The notes beneath the pieces were generated by a model. That model saw nothing but the letters and a program-made list of their open reading frames with translations. It was not told the origin of the DNA and did not search any database. Shown here one piece after another: positions 12,112-19,754 of a DNA stretch of 56,597 nucleotides. How positions within the stretch are numbered: position 1 is the stretch's first letter; every line of letters starts with the position of its first letter. Location of the stretch: positions 1,693,675 through 1,750,271 of the forward strand of contig NZ_JH165054.1 in assembly GCF_000227295.1 (NCBI RefSeq), in the 5' to 3' direction. The stretch comes from Cutibacterium avidum ATCC 25577 (GTDB lineage: Bacteria; Actinomycetota; Actinomycetes; Propionibacteriales; Propionibacteriaceae). The translations under genes and the position numbers were made by a program.

Positions 12112-13029
12112 GTGTCCGAGACTGACCCCGAACCGCTGTTCCGCGTCCCCGGGCCGGGCCGAGAGGCCCAGGAGGCTGCCGAGAACTCCGTTGGTCCGAC
12201 CGGACGCCCGCTTCCCGGCCTTCCCGAGCCGACGCCGGTTCCCGACGGTCCGAAGCATGCCACCGTCATCTCGATGTGCAACCAGAAGGGTGGAGTCGGC
12301 AAGACGACGACGACCATCAACCTGGGTGCTGGGCTGGCCGAATATGGCCGCAAGGTGTTGCTCGTCGACTTCGATCCGCAGGGATCCCTGTCGGTGGGTC
12401 TGGGAGTCAATCCACACACCCTGGAGAAATCGATCTACACCCTCTTGATGTCCCGGCGCGACGACGTTCATGACGTCATCCAGCCCACCGAGACCGAGGG
12501 CATGGATCTGTTACCGGCCAACATCGACCTTTCGGCGGCGGAGGTGCAGCTCGTCAGCGAGGTGGCCCGTGAGCAGACCCTCAAGCGGGTCATCGACCGT
12601 GTCCGTGGCGAGTACGACATGATCCTCATCGACTGCGCCCCATCGCTGGGTCTGCTCACCATCAACGCCTTGACGGCTTCTGACTACGTCATCATGCCGC
12701 TGGAATGTGAGTTCTTCGCCCTGCGCGGTATCGCTCTGCTCACCGACACCATCGAGAAGGTGCAGGATCGCCTCAACCCGGATCTGGAAATCCTCGGTAT
12801 CCTCGGCACGATGTTCGACCCGCGTACCCTGCATGCTCGGGAAGTCATGGAGCGCGTCGTCCAGGCCTTTGGCGAGGTCGTCTTCCACACCGTCATCAAG
12901 CGCACCATCAAGTTCCCCGAGACAACGGTCGCGGGGGAGCCGATCACCAGCTATGCCTCCTTGTCACCGGGCGCTCAGGCTTATCGTGATCTGGCCAAGG
13001 AGGTTCTGGCCCGATGCCGCGTCGAGTGA
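12112..13029 (+). CDS. parA: ParA/Soj-family chromosome partitioning ATPase
   Basis: Deviant Walker A ATPase of 305 residues. The Walker A motif QKGGVGKTTTT lies near residue 60, with FDPQGSLSVGLG (A-prime region) near 86 and LIDCAPSLGLLT (Walker B) near 170. The first 45 residues are Pro/Gly-rich and probably disordered. This is the xerD-linked ParA (Rv1708 type), distinct from the origin-proximal parAB. GTG 12112 has GAGAGGAAGG upstream at good spacing. The next gene starts inside its 3' end. The scpA and scpB genes that usually follow this parA in actinobacteria are not present, so its role in segregation rests on family membership only. Confidence 0.92.
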   Translation: MSETDPEPLFRVPGPGREAQEAAENSVGPTGRPLPGLPEPTPVPDGPKHATVISMCNQKGGVGKTTTTINLGAGLAEYGRKVLLVDFDPQGSLSVGLGVNPHTLEKSIYTLLMSRRDDVHDVIQPTETEGMDLLPANIDLSAAEVQLVSEVAREQTLKRVIDRVRGEYDMILIDCAPSLGLLTINALTASDYVIMPLECEFFALRGIALLTDTIEKVQDRLNPDLEILGILGTMFDPRTLHAREVMERVVQAFGEVVFHTVIKRTIKFPETTVAGEPITSYASLSPGAQAYRDLAKEVLARCRVE

Positions 13030-13376
13030 GCCTGCCGGGAGCCAACGAGCTCTTCCGGCCCACCGCTGGCAACCACGAACCGGAACGTGCGAAGGCCCCT
13101 AAGAATACGCAGGCGAAAACTGCCAAGGCGTCCCCGTCGAGCGCATCTGGAAGGAAACGAGCTGGTAGCGGGCGGGTCCGCCATGATGAGAAGATCACCG
13201 TCTATGTCTCCACCGAGGAACTCATTGCTCTGGAGACCGCCAGGTTGGCCCTGCGATCCCAGGGAATCAACGCCGATCGTGGCCGTATCGTGCGCGCATC
13301 GGTAGCCATGGCCCTGGCCGATCTGGAGGAGAACGGTCAGGACTCCCGACTAGCCCGTCTCCTCACCACTGACTGA
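13014..13376 (+). CDS. Small conserved actinobacterial protein linked to ParA, possible DNA-binding partner
   Basis: Protein of 120 residues. The first 55 residues are Pro/Ala/Lys-rich and basic. The C-terminal half (GRVRHDEKITVYVSTEELIALE ... followed by an Arg/Val/Ala helix) has the beta-strand then two-helix layout of ribbon-helix-helix proteins. Similar proteins lie beside the xerD-linked ParA in other actinobacteria, to my recollection. The ATG overlaps parA by 16 bases and has AAGGAGG about 9 bases upstream, so translation is coupled. A role as the centromere-binding partner of ParA is an inference from position and fold; no function is proven. Confidence 0.8.
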   Translation: MPRRVSLPGANELFRPTAGNHEPERAKAPKNTQAKTAKASPSSASGRKRAGSGRVRHDEKITVYVSTEELIALETARLALRSQGINADRGRIVRASVAMALADLEENGQDSRLARLLTTD

Positions 13377-13393
13377 ACAACGCGAGGAAGAAC

Positions 13394-14131
13394 ATGAGCG
13401 ACGAGCAAGGTATCCGGCTTCAGAAGGTGCTGGCCCAGGCAGGGCTGGCATCGCGCAGGGCTGCAGAAGAGATGATTGCGGCAGGACGAGTCGAGGTCAA
13501 TGGTGAACTCATCATTGAGCAGGGACGGCGTGTCGATCCCGAGCACGACGAGATTCGCGTCGACGGGTCTCGTATACCTACTGCCCGACGTCACGTCTAC
13601 TATGTGCTCAACAAGCCGCAGGGCGTCGTGTCCACGATGGACGATCCAGAAGGGCGCCCCTGTCTGTCCGACATCGAGGGAGTGCCGCACGGCATTCGTC
13701 TGTTCCACGTCGGTCGTCTCGACACCGAGACCTCTGGCCTGATTTTGTTGACCAACGATGGTGAATTCTCCAACCGCATGACCCACCCGTCGTACAAGGT
13801 TCTCAAGACTTACCTGGCTGACGTCGAGGGTCGGGTCGATGCCAAGGTCATTCGTCGCCTTGCGAAAGGCATCACCTTGGAGGACGGTCCGGTCAAGCCC
13901 GATGCCGTGCGACTCGTGCAGGCCAACGATGAGCACTCCTTGGTCGAGGTGAGCCTTCACGAGGGCCGAAATCGCATCGTGCGCCGCATGATGGACTCGG
14001 TTGCCCACCCGGTGCGTCGGCTGTCCCGGACGGCGATCGGCCCGGTCAGACTAGGGCGTTTGGGACGTGGCGACATGCGCGAGCTCACGCGCGAGGAGCT
14101 GGGGCAGCTTCTCGACCTCGTCGAGTTGTGA
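13394..14131 (+). CDS. rluB: 23S rRNA pseudouridine synthase, RsuA/RluB family
   Basis: Isomerises a specific uridine in 23S rRNA. The protein has 245 residues. An N-terminal S4 RNA-binding domain (LQKVLAQAGLASRRAAEEMI ... GRVEVNG) is followed by the pseudouridine synthase domain, with the catalytic Asp in GRLDTETSGLILLTNDG near residue 115 and the family segment EGRNRIVRRMM near 195. ATG 13394 has GAGGAAG upstream. In other actinobacteria the gene follows scpA-scpB; here it follows directly after the ParA-linked gene. The exact target uridine is assumed from the family. Confidence 0.93.
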   Translation: MSDEQGIRLQKVLAQAGLASRRAAEEMIAAGRVEVNGELIIEQGRRVDPEHDEIRVDGSRIPTARRHVYYVLNKPQGVVSTMDDPEGRPCLSDIEGVPHGIRLFHVGRLDTETSGLILLTNDGEFSNRMTHPSYKVLKTYLADVEGRVDAKVIRRLAKGITLEDGPVKPDAVRLVQANDEHSLVEVSLHEGRNRIVRRMMDSVAHPVRRLSRTAIGPVRLGRLGRGDMRELTREELGQLLDLVEL

Positions 14132-14150
14132 GGCGCTTCAGTGACAGGAA

Positions 14151-14178
14151 TTGTGCTGAGGCATCCCTCGGGTAATCT
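14151..14178 (+). promoter_or_regulatory. Promoter of the FKBP lipoprotein gene
   Basis: TTGTGC (14151-14156) and TAATCT (14173-14178) are separated by 16 bases. The -10 ends 7 bases before GTG 14186, so the mRNA would start at the start codon (leaderless). Confidence 0.5.
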
Positions 14179-14185
14179 CAGGCAG

Positions 14186-15217
14186 GTGAGTTCGAACAAG
14201 CATCGTCCGGTCAGCGCCGCGGCACTTGCCGCCGTACTGTGCGTGTCGTCACTGGCCCTCGCCTCCTGCAACAAGTCATCCTCCGACGCCAAGCCGTCGC
14301 CGAGTGCCTCGGCAAGCGCCCCGGCCTCCGCCTCCGCGAGCGCGAAGGCCTCGGCCACTCCGACCAAGAAGCCGACCATGGTCACGAACCTTGATCGGAT
14401 CAAGGTGTCAGGCAAGGACGGCAAGGCACCCAAGGTTGAGGGATCATGGCCGCTGGCCATCGCCAAGACCCAGTCAAAGGTGCTCAAGAAGGGCGACGGC
14501 GAGAAGGTCGACAAGAACGCCACCGTCAAGGTGAATTACCTTGGCGTCAACGGGCGTACCGGAAAGGTGTTCGACTCCTCCTACCAGCGTGGATCCACCG
14601 TGGACTTCCCGCTGTCCCATGTCGTCCCAGGATTTGCGAAGGGTCTCGCCGGCAAGCACGAAGGCGATCGCGTCCTCATCATGATGCCGGGTTCTGACGC
14701 CTACGATTCTCAAGGTGGTGCCCCGCAGGCTGGCATCATGAAGGGTGATTCCCTCGTCTTCGTCGTCGACATCGTCGGTGTGCCGCTCACCAAGGCCAAG
14801 GGTGAGGCAGTGACCCCGGCGTCCGGCCTGCCAACCGTCAAGGAGGTTCATGGAGCCCCGGTCGTGACGATCGGCAACGCCAAGAAGCCGTCAAAGCTTG
14901 TCGTCCAGCCCCTCACCAAGGCAGATGGCAAGAAGGTCACGGCCAAGGATGCGATTGACGTCAAGTACCGCACCTACGCCTGGTCCTCGAAGGAGCTCAT
15001 CGAGGATGGGTTCTCCGGCGAGGCCGTCACCGGTTCCATGAACTCGGTCATCCCGGGGTGGAAGAAGGGCCTGGTGGGTCAGACGGTCGGCTCGCGCGTC
15101 ATGCTCATCGTCCCGCCTGCTGATGCCTATCCGGAGGGCAACACCAATCCGCCCGTGAAGAAGGGCGAGACCCTGGTGTACGTCATCGACATTCTCTCGG
15201 CTCAGAAGGAGTCCTGA
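14186..15217 (+). CDS. Lipoprotein with two FKBP-type peptidyl-prolyl isomerase domains
   Basis: Secreted, lipid-anchored protein of 343 residues predicted to assist protein folding outside the membrane. A signal peptide ends in the lipobox LAS-C with the lipidated Cys at residue 28. A Ser/Ala/Pro/Lys low-complexity linker follows (about 30-75). The first FKBP domain (about 110-205) shows VKVNYLG, VFDSS, VVPGFAKGLAG and GGAPQAG; the second (about 245-340) shows VIPGWKKGLVG and PADAYPEG. GTG 14186 is chosen because the signal peptide begins there and a promoter ends 7 bases upstream; a frame beginning at 14141 would add 15 residues that spoil the signal peptide. A strong palindrome follows the stop. 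Confidence 0.92.
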   Translation: MSSNKHRPVSAAALAAVLCVSSLALASCNKSSSDAKPSPSASASAPASASASAKASATPTKKPTMVTNLDRIKVSGKDGKAPKVEGSWPLAIAKTQSKVLKKGDGEKVDKNATVKVNYLGVNGRTGKVFDSSYQRGSTVDFPLSHVVPGFAKGLAGKHEGDRVLIMMPGSDAYDSQGGAPQAGIMKGDSLVFVVDIVGVPLTKAKGEAVTPASGLPTVKEVHGAPVVTIGNAKKPSKLVVQPLTKADGKKVTAKDAIDVKYRTYAWSSKELIEDGFSGEAVTGSMNSVIPGWKKGLVGQTVGSRVMLIVPPADAYPEGNTNPPVKKGETLVYVIDILSAQKES

Positions 15218-15234
15218 GACACTGATCTGAGGCA

Positions 15235-15275
15235 CTGATTCGGTCGGTCCTGTCAGACAGGACCGACCGAATCAG
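15235..15275. terminator. Bidirectional terminator between the FKBP gene and gluQ
   Basis: Perfect 20-base inverted repeat with one central base: arms CTGATTCGGTCGGTCCTGTC (15235-15254) and its complement (15256-15275). It lies exactly between two convergent genes. It lacks a T-run, as is common in high-GC actinobacteria. Confidence 0.8.
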
Positions 15276-15278
15276 TTG

Positions 15279-16268
15279 TCACAACTCGTCCACGGAGAGA
15301 ACGGCGTCACTCCACCACCCCAATGGGCCATCGAGGGAAGCGGGATCCAGCGAGGCCGTCACGGCCGGGGGTGAGGGTGGGGTCAGAGCCACCGACCCGA
15401 TGAGGTCATGCGGGTCGCTGACTTCCGGAAGCCCCAAGGACCGACACAGCCATGCCATGATGCGGTTGCGGTCGATTCCCTCAGTCATGAGCCGGGTCAG
15501 TCCTGCAGCTCCCGCCGATTTGGAGAGACGCTCACCACCGGGGGCAGTGACGAGACCGGTGTGCGCATAGGTCGGGGTCTCAAAACCCAGCAGTGCGGCC
15601 AAGTGAGACTGACGCGGCGCCGAGGACCACAGGTCCCGTGCCCGAACGACCTGATCCACCCCCTGCACCCCGTCGTCGACGACCACCGCGAGGTTGTATG
15701 CGGGGGTGCCGTCGTTACGCACCAGGACGAGATCGTCGACTCGTCCTCGGCAATGTCCCCGGGCTAGGTCGGTGGCCTCGAAGGAGTCGACCTGGCTGGC
15801 CAGGCGGGTGGCGGGAGGACGTTTCGTCGCCCGTTCCTCGCGCTGTGGTGCAGTCACGGTTCGGCAGGTCCCCGGGTACGGACGCCAGTCGGCCTCGTTG
15901 GGGGCGGTGGCCGCTGCCGCGATCTCCTTGCGAGTGCAGAAGCAGGGGTAGGTGTCCAAGCCCGCGACGGCGTCGGCGTAGAGGTCACGACGCTCCGACT
16001 GCCGGACCACTGGTCCGTCCCAGTCGATGCCAAGGGTCTCCAGATCCCGTAACTGGGTCGAGGCGATGTTTCCGGCGGCCGCCACCCGTGCCTGATCCAG
16101 GTCCTCGATGCGCACCACGAATCGCCGTCCCGAGGATCGAGCCAGCAACCAGGCCACCAACGCGGTGCGGAGGTTCCCCAGGTGGAGGGTCGAGGTGGGG
16201 GATGGAGCGAATCGCCCCGCTGCCGCGGATGGCTGCGGAGAGGAATGGGTCGCGGCAAAATCGGTCAC
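15279..16268 (-). CDS. gluQ: Glutamyl-queuosine tRNA(Asp) synthetase (GluQ-RS)
   Basis: A truncated glutamyl-tRNA synthetase paralogue that, in studied bacteria, attaches glutamate to queuosine in tRNA-Asp. It has 329 residues from GTG 16268. The class I signature is FAPSPTSTLHLGNLRTAL (HIGH equivalent HLGN) near residue 25; the KMSKS equivalent is RLSKS near residue 235. The zinc site Cys-x-Cys (CFCTRKEI) with a later YPGTC is typical. No anticodon-binding domain is present. A start at 16322 or 16310 is open, but a -10-like TACACT lies 7 bases ahead of GTG 16268. The gene is divergent from pafB and convergent with the FKBP gene. No gltX is in this window. Confidence 0.93.
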   Translation of the reverse strand: MTDFAATHSSPQPSAAAGRFAPSPTSTLHLGNLRTALVAWLLARSSGRRFVVRIEDLDQARVAAAGNIASTQLRDLETLGIDWDGPVVRQSERRDLYADAVAGLDTYPCFCTRKEIAAAATAPNEADWRPYPGTCRTVTAPQREERATKRPPATRLASQVDSFEATDLARGHCRGRVDDLVLVRNDGTPAYNLAVVVDDGVQGVDQVVRARDLWSSAPRQSHLAALLGFETPTYAHTGLVTAPGGERLSKSAGAAGLTRLMTEGIDRNRIMAWLCRSLGLPEVSDPHDLIGSVALTPPSPPAVTASLDPASLDGPLGWWSDAVLSVDEL

Positions 16269-16275
16269 GAGCGGC

Positions 16276-16281
16276 AGTGTA
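16276..16281 (-). promoter_or_regulatory. -10 element of gluQ
   Basis: On the minus strand TACACT ends 7 bases before GTG 16268, consistent with a leaderless start. The -35 could be TTCCGT with a 16-base spacer, which is weak. Confidence 0.4.
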
Positions 16282-16355
16282 GGCAAAAATTGTTGTGACG
16301 GAATGGGCATGCCCGCCCACATGGGTAGGCTGTGACGCTGGAAGGGAGGGTGCCG

Positions 16356-17318
16356 ATGGCTGCGCAGCGTTCGGAGAGGTTGGTCAACCTCGTTATCGCT
16401 CTCCTGGTCACCGACCGTCCTCTCACTCGTGCCCAGCTGCGCGACATGATCGAGGACTACCGCAGGGTCTCCGAGGTCGCTTTCCAGCGCTCCTTCGAGC
16501 GCGACAAGGAGGAACTGCGTCGGATCGGCATCACCGTCGAGTCCGTGACCCTCGACACCTTCTTCGGCGACGAGGTCGGTTACCGCATCCCCCGTGCGGA
16601 CGTCGAGCTACCTCCCGTGCAGTTCACCCAGGCCGAGGCCGACGCCCTGGCCACTGCGGCGAGGGTGTGGCGGGAGTCCGTTCTTGACGAGTCCTCCACC
16701 TCTGCGCTGGTGAAGTTGCGGGCTGCTGGTGTCGAGCCTGACACCGAGGCCGGTATTGCCACGCAGGTCGTCACGGGAGCTGACGCGCCGTCCTTCTCTG
16801 ATCTGTGGCGGGCCACCATCGACCGGTCCCGGGTGAGGTTCGGGTACCGAGGTGGCAAAAAGCGCACCGTCGATCCATGGCGAATGGCTCTGCGCCGGGG
16901 ACGTTGGTACCTCGTTGGACGTGACGTGGACCGCGACGAGCCGCGACTGTTCCGTCTCTCGCGCATCAGTTCTGCGGTGACGACCGTGGGGGAGCCCGGT
17001 ACCGTCACCAGTCCCGAACCTGAGGTCATTGAGGCCCACCTCAATCGCCTCGAACCGCCGGAGCCCGAGGAGGTCGACGTCACCATGGCCGTCGCTCCCG
17101 GTGTGCGTCTGGGAGTCATGACGACTCGTGCGGAGTGGGATGGACCCGTTCCTGAGGGGTACGAGGTCGTCACCGGTGGGTTTGGCGGATATGACGAGGC
17201 CGCCACCGCGGTGCTGCGCGCTGGTGGACGGATCATTCTGCTCGCCCCGGAGAAGGCCCGCACGGTGCTCGCCGATCGTATTCAGGCCGTCCTGCGGTTG
17301 GAGGAGGATGCCTCATGA
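16356..17318 (+). CDS. pafB: WYL-domain transcriptional regulator PafB
   Basis: With PafC it forms, in mycobacteria, a heterodimeric activator of many DNA-damage genes. The protein has 320 residues. An N-terminal winged helix-turn-helix (about 1-65) is followed by a WYL domain; the motif itself is visible as RWYLVGRD near residue 185, with the FRLSRI segment after it. ATG 16356 is preceded by GGAGGG; GTG 16350 is an alternative. The stop overlaps pafC (ATGA). The gene order pafB-pafC-tatA-tatC-helY matches mycobacteria (Rv2096c-Rv2092c), but the Pup ligase pafA that normally precedes pafB is absent, so regulation seems to have been kept without the proteasome genes at this site. Confidence 0.93.
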   Translation: MAAQRSERLVNLVIALLVTDRPLTRAQLRDMIEDYRRVSEVAFQRSFERDKEELRRIGITVESVTLDTFFGDEVGYRIPRADVELPPVQFTQAEADALATAARVWRESVLDESSTSALVKLRAAGVEPDTEAGIATQVVTGADAPSFSDLWRATIDRSRVRFGYRGGKKRTVDPWRMALRRGRWYLVGRDVDRDEPRLFRLSRISSAVTTVGEPGTVTSPEPEVIEAHLNRLEPPEPEEVDVTMAVAPGVRLGVMTTRAEWDGPVPEGYEVVTGGFGGYDEAATAVLRAGGRIILLAPEKARTVLADRIQAVLRLEEDAS

Positions 17319-18283
17319 CCGCCCGTACTGACACCGCCAGACTGCTCGCGCTCATCCCGTATCTGCGTTCCCATCCCGGAGTCGCCGTCACCGAGGTCGC
17401 TAGGGTCTTCGGAGTGACCACCGACCGGGTGATCGCGGATCTCAAGATCCTGTGGATGGTCGGACTGCCCGGCGGCATGCCGGACGATCTCATCGACATC
17501 GACATGGATGCCGTCGACTCCGACGGCACCATTACGATCACCAATGCCGATGCCCTGCCACGCCCCATGCGTCTGACACCTGACGAGGCGTGGTCCCTGC
17601 TGGCCGCTCTGCAGGTCATCGCTGATCTGGCCGACGACACCGTTCGGCCTGCCGTGGCGTCGGCGGTCGAGAAGTTGCGCCAGGTCTGTCCGCAGTCCGG
17701 TCCGGACCCGGTCGAAGCCAGCGTGGAGGCCGATTACGACCCGCGTTCGGAATGGTTCACCGGAGCCTGCGCCAACAAGTGGCGTATCGAGATCGTCCAC
17801 AAGCGAGGCGATGACCCCACCCCGCACACCCAGGTCGTCGATCCTGTCCGGGTAGAGGTTCGTGACGGTCATCGTTACCTCGTAGGGTGGTCGATGGCCC
17901 GCAAACAGTGGCGAACCTGGCGTCTGGATCGCATCGTGACAGGCAAGAGGGTGGGTCACGCCACAAATCATGGCCGTCCGCCCAAGACTCTTGAGTGGTT
18001 TTCCGATGTCGTCGATGAAGTGACACTGACCCTGGCCCCGCGTGCCGGATGGGTCGCCGAATACCACCCGGTGCGTCACGTCGAGAAGGACGGGGACGTG
18101 TGGAAGGTGACGTTCGCAGTCGCCTCACCGACCTGGCTCGCCGAGCTCATGGTGGGTCTGAGCCCCGATGTCCTCGCCGTAGATCCGCCTCGTGCGGCTG
18201 CTCCAGCGATTCAGCTGGCACGCGCGGCCGCCATCGCCAACGGTATTGAGGCGCCACAGCGTGAGGCTGGGGGCGAGTCCTGA
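17315..18283 (+). CDS. pafC: WYL-domain transcriptional regulator PafC
   Basis: Second half of the PafBC regulator, 322 residues. The N-terminal helix-turn-helix (LRSHPGVAVTEVARVFGVTTDRVIADL) spans residues 18-45. The WYL region reads RYLVGW near residue 188 followed by WRTWRLDRI. ATG 17315 lies in the pafB stop (ATGA), consistent with the two subunits being made in equal amounts. A small membrane protein gene begins one base after its stop. Role is assigned by family and by adjacency to PafB. Confidence 0.92.
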   Translation: MTARTDTARLLALIPYLRSHPGVAVTEVARVFGVTTDRVIADLKILWMVGLPGGMPDDLIDIDMDAVDSDGTITITNADALPRPMRLTPDEAWSLLAALQVIADLADDTVRPAVASAVEKLRQVCPQSGPDPVEASVEADYDPRSEWFTGACANKWRIEIVHKRGDDPTPHTQVVDPVRVEVRDGHRYLVGWSMARKQWRTWRLDRIVTGKRVGHATNHGRPPKTLEWFSDVVDEVTLTLAPRAGWVAEYHPVRHVEKDGDVWKVTFAVASPTWLAELMVGLSPDVLAVDPPRAAAPAIQLARAAAIANGIEAPQREAGGES

Positions 18284-18284
18284 T

Positions 18285-18488
18285 ATGTGGTGGATGTGGG
18301 TTCTTGTCCTCGCATTCGTCCTGTTTGTCGTGGAGATCGTGGTCGGCATGATCTGGTTGTGGCACAAGGTCGTCGCATTGCTGAGCGACGTGGAACGGAC
18401 GACCAGTCGGCTCGACGAGTTGGCTCACGTCCTGGAGGATCTCGACACCACTGCTGGTAAGGAGTCGATGAGGCCCGATGTACGGTGA
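18285..18488 (+). CDS. Small single-pass membrane protein between pafC and tatA
   Basis: Protein of 67 residues that I do not recognise as a named family. Residues 2-30 are strongly hydrophobic and Trp-rich (WWMWVLVLAFVLFVVEIVVGMIWLW), followed by a heptad-like helix (VVALLSDVERTTSRLDELAHVLEDLD) suited to a short coiled coil. Its ATG is one base after the pafC stop, which suggests translational coupling. A longer frame upstream overlaps pafC and is rejected. It could be an accessory factor of the Tat translocase encoded next, or simply an operon passenger; there is no direct evidence for either. Confidence 0.7.
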   Translation: MWWMWVLVLAFVLFVVEIVVGMIWLWHKVVALLSDVERTTSRLDELAHVLEDLDTTAGKESMRPDVR

Positions 18489-18580
18489 GCGTCGTGGTAG
18501 CCTAAACGCCGATCGTCGAGCTGGCGGCCCTCCTGTGTGGTGCGGGAAGGGTGCCAGCCAAGTCTGGAAGGAGAGCCTCA

Positions 18581-18814
18581 ATGGCTCCTCTGCTCATCGC
18601 GAATGACATGACCATCATCATCATCGTCGTCCTCGCGCTTGTTCTCTTCGGTGGTTCCCGCATCGCCGGTGTTGGCAAGGGTGCCGGTCGCGCCATCCGT
18701 GAGTTCAAGGAAGAGACTGCCGGTCTCGACAAGGGCAAGGACAAGGAGGCCGAGAAGGACATCGAGGCCGTCGAGGCTGACGTCGTCAAGGATCAGAGCA
18801 AGCCGACCGAGTGA
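18581..18814 (+). CDS. tatA: Sec-independent (twin-arginine) translocase subunit TatA
   Basis: Forms the size-variable pore of the Tat system that exports folded proteins. It has 77 residues: an N-terminal membrane helix (about 11-24), the FG hinge in LFGGSRIAGVGKGAG, an amphipathic helix (RAIREFKEE) and a charged Lys/Glu/Asp tail. ATG 18581 has GGAAGGAGAG at good spacing. The stop overlaps tatC (GTGA). No tatB is adjacent, as is normal in this arrangement. A TAGCCT hexamer at 18500 in the preceding gap could be a -10 for this unit. Confidence 0.93.
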   Translation: MAPLLIANDMTIIIIVVLALVLFGGSRIAGVGKGAGRAIREFKEETAGLDKGKDKEAEKDIEAVEADVVKDQSKPTE

Positions 18815-19716
18815 GTCAACTCATGGCCACGGATACTCCGGTCGAGCAAGCTGAGGTGGGGCAGACCGTCGGTGAGGAGCACCGTCGGTTTGCCCGATTT
18901 CGTCCGCCCGAGGCCGGGGAGGGCGGCACGATGTCTCTCCTGGATCATGTCCGGGAGCTTCGCTACCGAATCATCGTGTCCTTCATCGCGGTTGCCATCA
19001 CGAGCTCCGTGGCCTTCGTGTTCTACCGGCCGCTGGTCGAGATCGTCATGTATCCCTACCAGCAGGCCAGCGCCGCGATCAAGGAAAAGAATCCGACGGC
19101 CTCCTTGCAGGTCGTCAACAACGGTGTCGTCGCCCCGTTCGTGTTGAACATGAGGGTGGCCATCGTCGCCGGACTCATCGCAGCCTGTCCTGTCTGGTTG
19201 TACCAGATCTGGGCCTTCATCGTCCCTGGTCTTCTCGTCAACGAGAAGAAATGGGCGCTGCGATTCCTGGGATCGGCCATTCCGTTGTTCCTCATCGGCT
19301 CCGCGCTGGGATATTGGGTGCTGCCCAAGGGCATCGCCCTGATGTTGAACTTCACTCCCCACGGCATGGGCATCACCAACCTGCTGGACATGAATGCCTT
19401 CCTTGCGCTGGAGATTCGCGTCATCCTGCTGTTCGGGGTGAGCTTCCTGTTGCCGGTCGTGCTGGTCCTGCTCAACCTGGTCCACGTGTTGTCGTCTGCG
19501 CAGTTAAAGTCGGCGCGCAAGTGGTCCATCTTCGGCTTCTTCTGCCTAGGCGCCTTCGTCAATCCGTCCGGTGACCCGATCTCGATGTGTGCCCTCGCGG
19601 TACCACTGAGCGTGATGTACGTCATCGCCGAGTGGATCTGCCGCAGCAATGAGCGAAAGCGCAACACCGATGACCTGGGCATCGACAAATCCGAGTTCAA
19701 CATTCAGATCGACTGA
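18811..19716 (+). CDS. tatC: Sec-independent translocase subunit TatC
   Basis: Receptor for twin-arginine signal peptides in the membrane. The protein has 301 residues with six predicted membrane helices. The family marker LLDHVRELRYRI lies near residue 43, containing the conserved Glu that contacts the signal peptide. QIWAFIVPGL near residue 132 and the PSGDPISMCALAVPL segment near residue 252 are also typical. GTG 18811 overlaps the tatA stop; ATG 18823 is an alternative. The N-terminal 40 residues are charged and extend beyond the core. Confidence 0.94.
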   Translation: MSQLMATDTPVEQAEVGQTVGEEHRRFARFRPPEAGEGGTMSLLDHVRELRYRIIVSFIAVAITSSVAFVFYRPLVEIVMYPYQQASAAIKEKNPTASLQVVNNGVVAPFVLNMRVAIVAGLIAACPVWLYQIWAFIVPGLLVNEKKWALRFLGSAIPLFLIGSALGYWVLPKGIALMLNFTPHGMGITNLLDMNAFLALEIRVILLFGVSFLLPVVLVLLNLVHVLSSAQLKSARKWSIFGFFCLGAFVNPSGDPISMCALAVPLSVMYVIAEWICRSNERKRNTDDLGIDKSEFNIQID

Positions 19717-19754
19717 TCCGTGCCCACCTCTGCGTCGCGGCAGGAGTGCGCCGC

